64,000 nt of DNA from CBDDGJ01 sp965199285 (GCA_965199285.1 OZ240687.1:1488001-1552000), one strand, 5' to 3'; counted from the first letter of the stretch, positions 43,699 to 52,805 are shown. Made by a program: numbers and translations. The notes: generated from the letters alone by a model not told the origin.

Positions 43699-43938
43699 AT
43701 GGAAAATATTATCACAAAAAAAGCAGACTATTTGGTTAAAAGCGATTTAGATAATGATTTAGATTCAGGGCGCGTGGATGGGCGCAGAACGAGCGACTTC
43801 CTTGCCGATTTGTTTGATATGTATATTTCTCCTTCCGAAATCGGTATGCGGAAAGTGAAAAATGGCTCTGAGGGCTTGCAGCAAGATGCGCGGATGATGC
43901 GCCGCTATTTCGAATCCGCCTTGACATTCCATAACTGA
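43699..43938 (+). CDS. small unrecognised protein (79 aa)
   Basis: An orphan frame reading MENIITKKADYLVKSDLDND, with a central DGRRTSDFLADLFDMYISP segment and a Met/Arg-rich end. It has no signal peptide or membrane segment. The sequence is charged and helix-prone. The frame stays open further upstream (to 43633) through very AT-rich sequence, so the start is uncertain; no strong ribosome-binding site is seen. It lies in an AT-rich pocket after lpd, and its stop overlaps the likely start of the DUF2335-type gene. I do not recognise a family, and it may be an accessory gene or a non-gene. Confidence 0.4.
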   Translation: MENIITKKADYLVKSDLDNDLDSGRVDGRRTSDFLADLFDMYISPSEIGMRKVKNGSEGLQQDARMMRRYFESALTFHN

Positions 43939-44368
43939 AAAAGACGGAACCCCACCAGCTTCATTAGATGATTCTTCAAACCGTGATGTCGATACACCAG
44001 ACTTAGATTCACCTAAAGAACAAGAGGAACGTCTTGTTGCTTTAATTGCGCAGCGAGAGAGTAGTTATTCCGGCCCCATACCTTCACCAGAAAGTTTTCA
44101 ACAATATGAAAATACTTTGCCCGGTGCGGCCGATAGAATTATGACAATGGCAGAGACAGAACAGAAAATCAGAAGGCGTGATAGCGGTTTCATTCTTTTT
44201 AATGATATGTTGAGACTATCTTTTAGCCTTATTGTGTCTTTAGCTTTAATAGGGGCAGGGGTTTATTGCGCTGTAATTGGTGAACCCGTTTTGGGTGGTG
44301 TACTTGCTACATCAGGTGCAGTTGCGGGCATCATCAAACAATTCTTATCACGAAACGAAAAAGACTAA
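43931..44368 (+). CDS. DUF2335-family membrane protein, non-standard ATA start
   Basis: The frame from 43931 reads ITEKDGTPPASLDDSSNRD, then an acidic, probably disordered stretch, then SYSGPIPSPESFQQYENTLP-GAADRIMTMAE, the hallmark of DUF2335 proteins, and finally two hydrophobic segments (about residues 95-130, IVSLALIGAGVYCAVIGEP, then a Gly/Ala-rich helix) with a basic end. There is no ATG, GTG or TTG between the preceding in-frame stop (43922-43924) and the TTG at 44117, which is inside the conserved motif. ATA at 43931 occupies exactly where MTEKDG would begin and overlaps the upstream stop. Either ATA is used, or the start has mutated and the gene is dying. Function of DUF2335 is unknown. 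Confidence 0.6.
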   Translation: MTEKDGTPPASLDDSSNRDVDTPDLDSPKEQEERLVALIAQRESSYSGPIPSPESFQQYENTLPGAADRIMTMAETEQKIRRRDSGFILFNDMLRLSFSLIVSLALIGAGVYCAVIGEPVLGGVLATSGAVAGIIKQFLSRNEKD

Positions 44369-45285
44369 GCACGCGGATGGGCTTTGGCAAAAGCGGTTTT
44401 GAGCTGCTGGGTTTCGATTTTCGTATAAACTTGGGTGGAGCTAAGCTGGCTATGGCCAAGCAGATCCTGAATGCTACGCAAATCTCCGCCGCCCGCCAGC
44501 AAAACGGTTGCGAAACTATGGCGTAACGCATGCGGGGTGACGCTGTCGGGCAGATTGAGCTTGCGGCGCAAATCTTCAACCATGATTTGCGCTTGTCGTG
44601 CCGATAAACGCCCGCCCCTCACGCTACGAAACAGCGGATCATCTTTCGCGAACCCAAACGGCGCCGCTTCACAATAATTTTCAAGCGCCGCCACAATAGG
44701 GGCAAGAAGCGGAATCTCACGCGGTTTATTGCCTTTGCCGATAATCCTTAGCGTCGGGCGGCTTGGCGGCGGTAAGTCGCCATAATTAAGGTTAAGTGCC
44801 TCAGAAATACGCAAGCCCCCGCCATAGAGCAGGCATAAAAGCGCAACATTGCGCGCCCCTTGCCAGCCCTTTTTTTGGCGCGCAAGCGCCAGCATTTCCA
44901 TAATCATATCGGTTTCAATCGGGCGCGGTAATTTTTGCGCCAAACGCGGGCTGTCGATTTGGAAAAAAGCATCACTAATGCGATAATCATTTTCTTTAAG
45001 ATAATGCGCAAAATTGCGCAAAGCCGATAGGCTGCGCGCGAGCGAGCGGCTTTCGGCATGTTTGCGTCTGGCGGCGAGAAAACTGTGCAGGCTGGTAAGC
45101 TCTAATTGCGCCATGTCGTTTACGTCAAAGGGACGATTTTCATATTCATAAAAAAACTGGCAAAACTGCATCACATCACGATGATAGTTTTTCACTGTGT
45201 GAGGGCTCATCTGCCGATGAATCGAAAGCTCCTCCTGCCAGCGACAAATCTGCTCATAGAGGGCTTTTGTGACAGATGATGACAT
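44365..45285 (-). CDS. xerC: tyrosine recombinase XerC
   Basis: Site-specific recombinase that, with XerD, resolves chromosome dimers at dif. The 306-aa protein has the N-terminal SAM-like domain and the catalytic set Arg 159 (GGGLRISEAL), Lys 184 (GKGNKPREIPLL), His 252 and Arg 255 (HALRHSFAT), His 278 (LLGHSQLSSTQVY) and Tyr 287. Length and location (between lpd and priA) match the housekeeping XerC of alphaproteobacteria rather than an element-borne integrase. It ends convergent with, and overlapping by 4 nt, the DUF2335-type gene. Confidence 0.92.
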   Translation of the reverse strand: MSSSVTKALYEQICRWQEELSIHRQMSPHTVKNYHRDVMQFCQFFYEYENRPFDVNDMAQLELTSLHSFLAARRKHAESRSLARSLSALRNFAHYLKENDYRISDAFFQIDSPRLAQKLPRPIETDMIMEMLALARQKKGWQGARNVALLCLLYGGGLRISEALNLNYGDLPPPSRPTLRIIGKGNKPREIPLLAPIVAALENYCEAAPFGFAKDDPLFRSVRGGRLSARQAQIMVEDLRRKLNLPDSVTPHALRHSFATVLLAGGGDLRSIQDLLGHSQLSSTQVYTKIETQQLKTAFAKAHPRA

Positions 45286-45939
45286 TTATATGTCTTGTCC
45301 GGTTTTTTCCCAATCGGCGGTAAATGCAGCAAGTCCCTTATCAGTAAGCGGGTGCTGCACAAGCTCTTGCAAAATAGCCGGCGGCAGCGTGCCAACATCA
45401 GCACCGATAAGGGCGGCGCGGCGCACATGTTCGGGATTGCGAATCGAGGCAACCAGAATTTCGGTTTCAAGGGCGGGATAATGGTCGTAAATTGCCCGTA
45501 TATCGGCAATAAGCTGCATCCCATCCTCGCCAATATCATCAAGCCGCCCCACAAAGGGAGAGATAAAACGCGCCCCGGCTTTAGCGGCAAGCAAGGCTTG
45601 AGTGGCAGAAAAACAGAGTGTGACATTCACCATCACCCCCTGATTGGCTAAAGCGCGGGTGGCTTTTAAGCCCTCCCATGTAAGTGGCACTTTAATACAC
45701 ACATTGGGCGCGATACTGATAAGCCGGTCTGCTTGCACCAGCATTTCATCGGCCGTAAGGGCGGTGACCTCCGCGCTTACGGGCCCTTCAATAAGGGCGC
45801 ATATGTCGGCAATGAGATCCTTAAAATCGCGTCCCGATTTGGCAACCAGCGAGGGATTGGTGGTAACCCCATCAACCATGCCCGTTGCCGCCAGTGTTTT
45901 AATGTCATCAATATTTGCGGTATCAATAAAAAATTTCAT
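45286..45939 (-). CDS. tal: transaldolase / fructose-6-phosphate aldolase (small type)
   Basis: A 217-aa TIM-barrel class I aldolase of the TalC/FSA group, acting in the non-oxidative pentose phosphate pathway. It begins MKFFIDTANIDDIK, has GVTTNPSLVAKSG, the Schiff-base lysine in CIKVPLTWEGL (Lys 83) and FISPFVGRLDDIGEDG. I chose the ATG at 45939 because GGAG precedes it and the family starts there; longer in-frame sequence upstream overlaps priA on the other strand. Its stop abuts the xerC start, so the two form a leftward unit. Transaldolase versus F6P aldolase activity cannot be settled by eye. Confidence 0.92.
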   Translation of the reverse strand: MKFFIDTANIDDIKTLAATGMVDGVTTNPSLVAKSGRDFKDLIADICALIEGPVSAEVTALTADEMLVQADRLISIAPNVCIKVPLTWEGLKATRALANQGVMVNVTLCFSATQALLAAKAGARFISPFVGRLDDIGEDGMQLIADIRAIYDHYPALETEILVASIRNPEHVRRAALIGADVGTLPPAILQELVQHPLTDKGLAAFTADWEKTGQDI

Positions 45940-46023
45940 TTTCAACTCCTGCCCCATTATCCCCCTATTCGCGCAAAAGAGCAACTTGCCTTTTTGTGTG
46001 GCTTCTGTAATTTGCATCCTATC

Positions 46024-48180
46024 ATGCGCATTGTAACCGTTCTTATCCCGCGCGCTGTTAACCAGCCCTTTGATTATAGCGTGCCTGCCCATATTGAGGT
46101 CAAGCGCGGGGATTTTGTCTGTGTTCCACTCGGGCAAAAGCAAGTGCAAGGCGTGGTGTGGGGAGAGGCAATGGGCGATGTGCCTGCCAAAAAGCTAAAA
46201 GCAATTATTCACACATATGATTTGCCGCCGCTTTCACCGCAAATGCGCGATTTTATCGCTTGGGTGGCTGATTATACGCTGTCGCCCTTAGGCATGGTGT
46301 TGCGTTTGGCGATGAGCGAACCCCGCCTTTTTGCCGATGAGACCATGCTTACAGCCTATCGCGCCACTGCCGAACGACCAGCGCGCATGACCCCGCAACG
46401 CCAGCGCATTTATGAGGTGTTGGCGCAAGGTGAGGCACTGCCAATCAGTGCCATCGCCCATGCGGCGGGGGTAAGCGCGGCGAGTGTGAGCGGTTTGGTC
46501 AAAAGCGGTTTTCTGGAAGCGGTGGCCTTACCCAAAGCCAAACCATTGCAACCGCCGCGCCTTGACAAAGATGAAATGACCCTATCACCGGCGCAAGCCA
46601 AGATTGCCGAAGCCTTAAAATCTGCCATAAATGCGAAAACGTTTTCGGCGCATTTATTGGATGGGGTGACCGGCTCCGGCAAAACCGAGATTTATATTGA
46701 GGCGATGAAAGCCGCGCTTATGGCCGGGCAGCAAGTGCTTGTTTTGCTCCCTGAAATATCATTAACGCAGCAATTTCTACATCGGTTTGAAAGCCGCTTT
46801 TCCTGCACACCGGCGCTTTGGCATAGCGGTCTGCCCGCGAATGAACGGCGGCGGAACTGGTTGGCGGCGGCAAATGGAGAAGCAAAAATTCTAATCGGGG
46901 CGCGCTCCGCCTTGTTTTTACCATGGCAGAATTTAGGGCTTATCGTTATTGATGAAGAACATGATGGCGGTTACAAACAAGAAGAGCAGGTGGTTTATAA
47001 TGCCCGCGATATGGCGGTTGTGCGCGCCCGTTTTGCCGCTTGTCCTGTACTATTGGCAAGCGCAACCCCATCTTTGGAAAGCGTCGTAAATGCGCGTCAT
47101 AAACGCTATCAGCTTCACCAGCTCGCGCATCGGCATGGGGCGGCGCAACTGCCTGATATTGAGATTGCCGATATGCGGCTTGACCCGCCAGAACGCGGGC
47201 AATGGCTCGCGCCCACTATGGTGAAGATGATTGCCGCGACGCTGGCAAAGCAACAGCAAGCCTTATTGTTTTTGAACCGGCGTGGCTATGCGCCGCTCGT
47301 TATTTGCCGTGCTTGCGGGCATCGTTATGGCTGTGATGCTTGCGATAGCTGGATGGTTGAACACCGCTATGATAGCCGGCTTTTATGCCATCATTGTGGC
47401 AATACACAGCCGCTGCCGCACCAATGTACCGCTTGTGGCGAAGCCGATGCGCTGGTGGCGGTAGGGCCAGGGGTTGAACGGATTTGTGAAGAGGCGGCAA
47501 CGCATTTTCCCGACCATAAAATAAGCGTTTTATCATCTGACATGCCAACCCCCGTTTTGCAACAGGCTTTGACGCAGATTATTGCGGGTGAGATAGATAT
47601 TATCATTGGCACCCAAATTGTTGCTAAAGGGCATCATTTCCCGAAACTTGGCTTTGTCGGCGTGGTGGATGCTGATTTAGGCTTGGGCAATGGCGATTTG
47701 CGCGCCGCTGAACGCACGTTTCAACTGATTTCGCAAGTGGCGGGGCGGGCGGGGCGCGAACAGCAAAAAGGCTATGCCATGTTGCAAACCCGTCTGCCCG
47801 ACCATCCGGTGCTGCAAGCGATTGCGACCGGCGATAGAGAGGCATTTTTAGCCCGCGAAATTGAGGCGCGGGGGATGGCTGCCATGCCCCCTTTTGGGCG
47901 CTTGGCAGGTCTCATTATTTCTGGCTCACAAGGGCAATCTGTACATGCCTTTTGCCGTGAGATGGCGCGGCATATCCCGCTGCATCCGGATATTCGGGTG
48001 CTTGGCCCCGCCCCCGCCCCGATTGTGCGATTGCGCGGGCGCTATCGGCATCGGTTTTTGGTGAAAGCAATAAGAGGCGCGCCAATCCAAGATTTTATAC
48101 GCCAATGGCTAGAAAAAATACCTGTTTTGAAAGGCAATATGCGGATCACTGTGGATATTGATCCCTATTCTTTTTTATGA
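46024..48180 (+). CDS. priA: primosomal replication helicase PriA
   Basis: 3'-5' helicase that restarts stalled replication forks. The 718-aa protein has the N-terminal DNA-binding domain (VTVLIPRAVNQPFDYSVP), a winged-helix-like segment, Walker A GVTGSGKTEIYIEA, the DEEH box (IDEEHDGGYKQEEQ), eight zinc-binding cysteines in pairs between CRACGHRYGCDAC and CTACGE, and the C-terminal helicase motif GRAGRE. The ATG at 46024 gives the canonical N terminus, 84 nt from the divergent transaldolase gene. It precedes the atp operon, as in many alphaproteobacteria. Confidence 0.95.
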   Translation: MRIVTVLIPRAVNQPFDYSVPAHIEVKRGDFVCVPLGQKQVQGVVWGEAMGDVPAKKLKAIIHTYDLPPLSPQMRDFIAWVADYTLSPLGMVLRLAMSEPRLFADETMLTAYRATAERPARMTPQRQRIYEVLAQGEALPISAIAHAAGVSAASVSGLVKSGFLEAVALPKAKPLQPPRLDKDEMTLSPAQAKIAEALKSAINAKTFSAHLLDGVTGSGKTEIYIEAMKAALMAGQQVLVLLPEISLTQQFLHRFESRFSCTPALWHSGLPANERRRNWLAAANGEAKILIGARSALFLPWQNLGLIVIDEEHDGGYKQEEQVVYNARDMAVVRARFAACPVLLASATPSLESVVNARHKRYQLHQLAHRHGAAQLPDIEIADMRLDPPERGQWLAPTMVKMIAATLAKQQQALLFLNRRGYAPLVICRACGHRYGCDACDSWMVEHRYDSRLLCHHCGNTQPLPHQCTACGEADALVAVGPGVERICEEAATHFPDHKISVLSSDMPTPVLQQALTQIIAGEIDIIIGTQIVAKGHHFPKLGFVGVVDADLGLGNGDLRAAERTFQLISQVAGRAGREQQKGYAMLQTRLPDHPVLQAIATGDREAFLAREIEARGMAAMPPFGRLAGLIISGSQGQSVHAFCREMARHIPLHPDIRVLGPAPAPIVRLRGRYRHRFLVKAIRGAPIQDFIRQWLEKIPVLKGNMRITVDIDPYSFL

Positions 48181-48213
48181 GCAAAAAAAACTGTGTGAAA
48201 CGTGTGGAATCGG

Positions 48214-48255
48214 TTGCATGTGAAGCTTGCACGTGATAAGCAGCTTGCAAGTTTA
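48214..48255 (+). promoter_or_regulatory. triple TTGCA repeat upstream of the atp operon
   Basis: TTGCATGT (48214), TTGCACGT (48227) and TTGCAAGT (48245) are iterated 13 and 18 nt apart in the 95-nt gap between priA and atpH. Two of them could be -35 elements: TTGCAT, 17 nt, TAAGCA, and TTGCAA, 17 nt, TAAAGA. They may be overlapping promoters or an operator array; this cannot be decided by reading. Confidence 0.35.
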
Positions 48256-48275
48256 CATAAGCTGGATTAAAGAAT

Positions 48276-48863
48276 ATGTCTGAAAGCGCAGGGCTGAGCG
48301 AAGAAATCGCAGAAACCAAGGAAGGCGGGATTGCAGGACGCTATGCCATTGCCTTGTTTGAACTATCGCAAGAGCTTGATAAAGACCAAAGTAAATCACT
48401 AACCGAAGATATTGCGCGGCTCCAGACCATGCTGGCGGAAAGCGAAGATTTGCAAAACCTCATCCGCAGCCCGATTATCAGTATTGAAGAGCAAAATGCA
48501 GCGCTCGGCGCGGTGATGCAAAAAGCAAAAATGAATGAATTTGTGCAAAATTTTGTGCAGCTGGTTGTTCGCAATCGGCGCGCGGCTGTGCTGGTTGATA
48601 TGACCCGCAAATATGCGCAATTAATGGCAGCCTCCCGCGATGAGCTGGTGGCATCTGTAAGCAGTGCGACAGAGCTGGATGAGGCGACAAAAACCGCGCT
48701 TTCACAAAAATTACAAGAGATTTATGGCAAGACCATTATTTTGAAAACCAGAGAAGATTCATCGCTTCTAGGCGGCTTGGTGATTAAAGTCGGCAGCCAG
48801 ATGATTGATGGGTCTTTGCACCATAAATTAGAGAGATTAAAAACCGCCCTCATCGAAGCATAA
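48276..48863 (+). CDS. atpH: ATP synthase F1 delta subunit
   Basis: Stalk subunit that links F1 to the peripheral stalk b subunits. The 195-aa protein has RYAIALFELSQELDK near the N terminus and the C-terminal LGGLVIKVGSQMIDGSLHHKLERLK signature (about residues 168-192). First gene of the split F1 operon atpHAGDC; the Fo genes (atpIBEF) are not in the window, which is the normal alphaproteobacterial arrangement. Confidence 0.96.
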   Translation: MSESAGLSEEIAETKEGGIAGRYAIALFELSQELDKDQSKSLTEDIARLQTMLAESEDLQNLIRSPIISIEEQNAALGAVMQKAKMNEFVQNFVQLVVRNRRAAVLVDMTRKYAQLMAASRDELVASVSSATELDEATKTALSQKLQEIYGKTIILKTREDSSLLGGLVIKVGSQMIDGSLHHKLERLKTALIEA

Positions 48864-48909
48864 TGATTGAGGCATAATAGATAAAGGTAAAATAAATAGA
48901 GGTTGGGCA

Positions 48910-50436
48910 ATGGATATTAAAGCATCTGAAATTTCATCAATATTAAAAGAGCAAATCAAAGGATTTGAACAAAAATCGGAAGTTTCCGAGATTGGGCAGG
49001 TTCTCTCAGTCGGCGACGGGATTGCCCGCATTTATGGGCTGGATAATGTGCAAGCCGGTGAAATGGTTGAATTCCCCGGGGGCATTCGGGGCATGGCGCT
49101 TAATCTGGAAGAAGATAATGTCGGGGCGGTGATTTTCGGCTCTGACCGCGAAATCCACGAAGGCGCAACGGTGAAACGTACCGGTGATATTGTGGACGTG
49201 CCGGTGGGCAAAGGCTTGCTAGGGCGGGTGGTTGACCCGCTTGGTAATCCGCTCGATGGCAAAGGCCCGATTGAGGCAGATGAACGGCGCGAGGTGGATG
49301 TGAAAGCACCAGGGATTATCCCCCGCAAATCTGTGCATGAGCCCATGCAAACAGGGCTAAAGGCGGTGGATGCGCTGATTCCGATTGGGCGCGGCCAGCG
49401 CGAGCTGATTATTGGTGACCGCCAAACCGGTAAAACCGCGATTGCGATTGATGCGATTTTGAACCAAAAACCAATTAATGAGGGTGATGATGAAAGCGCC
49501 AAACTATATTGCGTTTATGTGGCGATTGGGCAGAAACGCTCAACTGTCGCGCAAATTGTGAAAACGCTGGAAGAAAATGATGCGCTTAAATATTCTATTG
49601 TGGTTGCCGCCACCGCATCCGACCCTGCCCCATTGCAATATTTGGCACCTTTTGCCGGTTGCACAATGGGCGAATATTTCCGCGATAATGGCATGCATGC
49701 GCTGATTGTTTATGATGATTTGTCAAAGCAAGCGGTTGCCTATCGGCAAATGTCGCTGTTGCTGCGCCGTCCACCAGGGCGGGAAGCCTATCCAGGTGAT
49801 GTGTTCTATCTTCACTCACGGCTCTTGGAACGCGCCGCAAAATTAAATGAAGATAATGGCGCGGGCTCAATGACCGCGCTGCCCATTATTGAAACCCAAG
49901 CCAATGATGTGTCGGCCTATATTCCCACCAATGTGATTTCAATCACTGATGGGCAAATCTTTTTGGAGACGGATTTATTCTATCAAGGGATTCGGCCGGC
50001 CGTGAATGTGGGGCTATCGGTCTCGCGGGTGGGCTCTTCGGCGCAGATTAAAGCGATGAAACAAGTGGCGGGTCCGGTTAAGGGTGAGCTGGCGCAATAT
50101 CGCGAAATGGCGGCCTTTGCGCAATTTGGTTCGGAGCTGGATGCAGCGACGCAAAAATTGCTCAATCGCGGGGAGCGGCTTACCGAGCTTCTCAAACAAG
50201 GGCAGTTCTCGCCTTTGAAAGTGGAAGAGCAAGTGATTGTGATTTATGCGGGCGTGAATGGCTATCTTGATGATGTAAGCGTTTCAGATATTGGCAGATT
50301 TGAGCAAGGCTTATTGGATATGATACGCGATAAGCATAGCGAAATCCTCGATGCTATCCGCACTGAAAAAGAGCTTTCCGAAAATAGCGAGACGGCGTTG
50401 AAACAGGCTTTGGAAGCCTATAAGAAAGCATTTTAA
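48910..50436 (+). CDS. atpA: ATP synthase F1 alpha subunit
   Basis: Non-catalytic nucleotide-binding subunit of the F1 hexamer. The 508-aa protein has IKGFEQKSEVSEIGQVLSVGDGIARIYGL, Walker A GDRQTGKTAIAID (near 170), ALIVYDDLSKQAVAYRQMSLLLRRPPGREAYPGDVFYLHSRLLERA and a normal C terminus. No anomalies seen. Confidence 0.97.
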   Translation: MDIKASEISSILKEQIKGFEQKSEVSEIGQVLSVGDGIARIYGLDNVQAGEMVEFPGGIRGMALNLEEDNVGAVIFGSDREIHEGATVKRTGDIVDVPVGKGLLGRVVDPLGNPLDGKGPIEADERREVDVKAPGIIPRKSVHEPMQTGLKAVDALIPIGRGQRELIIGDRQTGKTAIAIDAILNQKPINEGDDESAKLYCVYVAIGQKRSTVAQIVKTLEENDALKYSIVVAATASDPAPLQYLAPFAGCTMGEYFRDNGMHALIVYDDLSKQAVAYRQMSLLLRRPPGREAYPGDVFYLHSRLLERAAKLNEDNGAGSMTALPIIETQANDVSAYIPTNVISITDGQIFLETDLFYQGIRPAVNVGLSVSRVGSSAQIKAMKQVAGPVKGELAQYREMAAFAQFGSELDAATQKLLNRGERLTELLKQGQFSPLKVEEQVIVIYAGVNGYLDDVSVSDIGRFEQGLLDMIRDKHSEILDAIRTEKELSENSETALKQALEAYKKAF

Positions 50437-50477
50437 GACGGGTTTTTCGTGGATAATAATTACCATAGAGCGATGAG

Positions 50478-51356
50478 ATGGCATCATTAAAAGAATTAAG
50501 GAACCGAATATCCAGCGTGCAGGCGACGCAAAAAATCACCCGCGCCATGCAAATGGTGGCGGCATCCAAATTGCGCCGCGCGCAAGAGGCGGCCGAAGCA
50601 GCCCGCCCCTATGCTGAGCGGATGGGGGCGGTATTGGCAAATCTGACCGCTGGCATTACCGATATATCATCTGCTCCCAAATTGCTTGCTGGCACTGGTG
50701 ATGATAAGCGGCATTTGCTGTTGGTTGCCACTGCCGAGCGGGGTTTGTGTGGCGGCTTTAATTCTTCCATCGCGCGGCTGGCGCGAGACCATGCCCGCGC
50801 CTTAAAAGCACAAGGCAAAGAGGTTAAAATTCTGTGCGTTGGCAAAAAGGGTTATGATGTGTTGCGCCGCGCCTTTCAAGATGAGCTGATGGAGCCAGTG
50901 ATTTTTCAAAATATCCGGCAGCTCGGCTTTGCGCAAGCGGAAGAGGTGGCGGAGATTGTCTTGAAAGATTTTGCCGAAGGCGGGTTTGATATTTGCACGC
51001 TGTTTTATGCTAATTTTGAATCCGTCTTATCGCAACCACCGGCAATGACGCAAATTATTCCAGCCGATTTTGAGGCCGCCCAAACGCCTGATTTAGGCGG
51101 CGCGGCTTATGATTATGAGCCGGAAGAAAGCGAGATTTTGGATGTGTTATTGCCGCGCAATATTACGGTGCAGATTTTGCGCGCCTTATTGGAAAATGCT
51201 GCTGGCGAACAAGGCGCGCGGATGAGCGCGATGGATAATGCCACCCGCAATGCGGGCGAGATGATTGATAGTCTCACCATTACTTATAACCGGTCACGAC
51301 AGGCGCAAATCACCAAAGAATTGATTGAAATTATTTCTGGCGCAGAAGCGCTTTAA
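50478..51356 (+). CDS. atpG: ATP synthase F1 gamma subunit
   Basis: Central rotor shaft. The 292-aa protein has the N-terminal coiled coil (LKELRNRISSVQATQKITRAMQMVAASKLRRAQ), TAERGLCGGFNS and the C-terminal helix with MSAMDNATRNAGEMID and the NRSRQAQITKELIEIISGAEAL ending. Full length. Confidence 0.97.
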   Translation: MASLKELRNRISSVQATQKITRAMQMVAASKLRRAQEAAEAARPYAERMGAVLANLTAGITDISSAPKLLAGTGDDKRHLLLVATAERGLCGGFNSSIARLARDHARALKAQGKEVKILCVGKKGYDVLRRAFQDELMEPVIFQNIRQLGFAQAEEVAEIVLKDFAEGGFDICTLFYANFESVLSQPPAMTQIIPADFEAAQTPDLGGAAYDYEPEESEILDVLLPRNITVQILRALLENAAGEQGARMSAMDNATRNAGEMIDSLTITYNRSRQAQITKELIEIISGAEAL

Positions 51357-51380
51357 CCATAACCAAAGCAGGGGATAAAT

Positions 51381-52805
51381 ATGTCAGAGCAAACAGGAAA
51401 AATCACACAAGTTATCGGCGCGGTTGTTGACGTTCAATTTGAGGGCGAGCTACCGGAAATTCTCAATGCGCTTGAGGCAGAAAATAATGGCCAGCGTCTG
51501 GTGCTGGAAGTTGCGCAGCATTTGGGCGAACGCACGGTGCGGACGATTGCGATGGATTCAACCGAAGGGCTGGTGCGCGGGCAAGTGGTCACAAATACCG
51601 GAACCCCAATCTCAGTACCGGTCGGGGATGCCACATTGGGGCGGATTATGAATGTCATCGGTGAACCAGTGGATGAGGCAGGTGATATTCCAACCGATGA
51701 AACCCGCGCCATTCACCAAGACGCACCAGAATTTGTCGAGCAATCGACCGAAGCGGAATTGCTGGTCACGGGTATTAAAGTGGTTGACCTGCTCGCGCCT
51801 TATGCCAAAGGCGGTAAAATTGGTCTATTTGGCGGCGCCGGTGTTGGCAAGACGGTTTTGATTATGGAACTGATTAATAATGTCGCCAAAGCGCATGGTG
51901 GCTATTCGGTGTTCGCCGGGGTTGGCGAGCGCACACGTGAAGGCAATGACCTTTATTGGGAAATGATTGAGTCTGGCGTGAATAAGGAAAAAGGCGGCGA
52001 TGGCTCAAAATGCGCGCTGGTATATGGGCAAATGAATGAACCACCCGGCGCGCGGGCGCGGGTGGCTTTGACCGGTTTGACGGTGGCGGAAAACTTCCGC
52101 GATCAAGGGCAAGATGTGTTGTTTTTTGTCGATAATATTTTCCGCTTTACCCAAGCTGGTTCTGAGGTTTCGGCACTATTGGGGCGGATTCCGTCAGCCG
52201 TGGGCTATCAGCCAACGCTCGCAACCGATATGGGCGCGCTGCAAGAGCGAATCACAACCACGACCAAAGGCTCAATTACTTCCGTACAAGCGATTTATGT
52301 GCCCGCCGATGATTTGACCGATCCAGCACCGGCGACATCTTTCGCGCATTTGGATGCAACGACTGTGCTATCACGGGCAATTTCTGAAAAAGGGATTTAT
52401 CCGGCCGTTGATCCATTGGACTCAACCAGCCGTATTTTAGAGCCGCGCATTGTCGGCGATGAGCATTATCAAACCGCGCGTGAGGTGCAAGAAATTTTGC
52501 AGCGTTATAAATCGCTGCAAGATATTATCGCGATTTTGGGGATGGATGAGCTTTCCGAAGAAGATAAGCTGGTGGTAAACAGGGCGCGGAAAATTGAACG
52601 CTTCTTGTCACAACCGTTCCATGTCGCGGAAGTGTTTACCGGCTCACCGGGTGTATTGGTTGATTTGGAAGATACGATTAAAGGCTTTAAGGGCTTATGC
52701 GCGGGGGATTATGACCATTTGCCAGAAGCTGCTTTTTATATGGTTGGCACAATTGAAGAGGCGATTGAAAAGGCCGAAAAACTGGCCGCCGATGAAGCCG
52801 CATAA
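51381..52805 (+). CDS. atpD: ATP synthase F1 beta subunit
   Basis: Catalytic subunit. The 474-aa protein has GKITQVIGAVVDVQFEG, Walker A GGAGVGKTVLIMELINN (about 150-166), VGERTREGNDLYWEM, the GMDELSEEDKLVVNRARK (DELSEED) lever and ATSFAHLDATTVLSR. Full length. Confidence 0.98.
   Translation: MSEQTGKITQVIGAVVDVQFEGELPEILNALEAENNGQRLVLEVAQHLGERTVRTIAMDSTEGLVRGQVVTNTGTPISVPVGDATLGRIMNVIGEPVDEAGDIPTDETRAIHQDAPEFVEQSTEAELLVTGIKVVDLLAPYAKGGKIGLFGGAGVGKTVLIMELINNVAKAHGGYSVFAGVGERTREGNDLYWEMIESGVNKEKGGDGSKCALVYGQMNEPPGARARVALTGLTVAENFRDQGQDVLFFVDNIFRFTQAGSEVSALLGRIPSAVGYQPTLATDMGALQERITTTTKGSITSVQAIYVPADDLTDPAPATSFAHLDATTVLSRAISEKGIYPAVDPLDSTSRILEPRIVGDEHYQTAREVQEILQRYKSLQDIIAILGMDELSEEDKLVVNRARKIERFLSQPFHVAEVFTGSPGVLVDLEDTIKGFKGLCAGDYDHLPEAAFYMVGTIEEAIEKAEKLAADEAA

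Noticed and set aside
43933..43940. Programmed +1 frameshift joining the 79-aa frame to the DUF2335-type frame
   Set aside because: The codon before TGA is AAC, which is not slippery as in prfB (CUU UGA C), and DUF2335 proteins do not need such an N-terminal domain. Kept only as an alternative to the ATA start.
44365..45285. Tyrosine recombinase as the integrase of a mobile island including the DUF2335-type gene
   Set aside because: Length, full catalytic set and location between lpd and priA fit housekeeping XerC. No attachment-site repeats flank it.
45733..46023. Long N-terminal extension of PriA
   Set aside because: The frame is open upstream of 46024 but lies antisense to the start of the transaldolase gene and has no PriA-like sequence. 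The canonical PriA start is at 46024.
45940..46149. 70-residue N-terminal extension of the transaldolase
   Set aside because: It would overlap the priA start, and the family N terminus MKFFIDTAN begins at 45939 behind a GGAG site.
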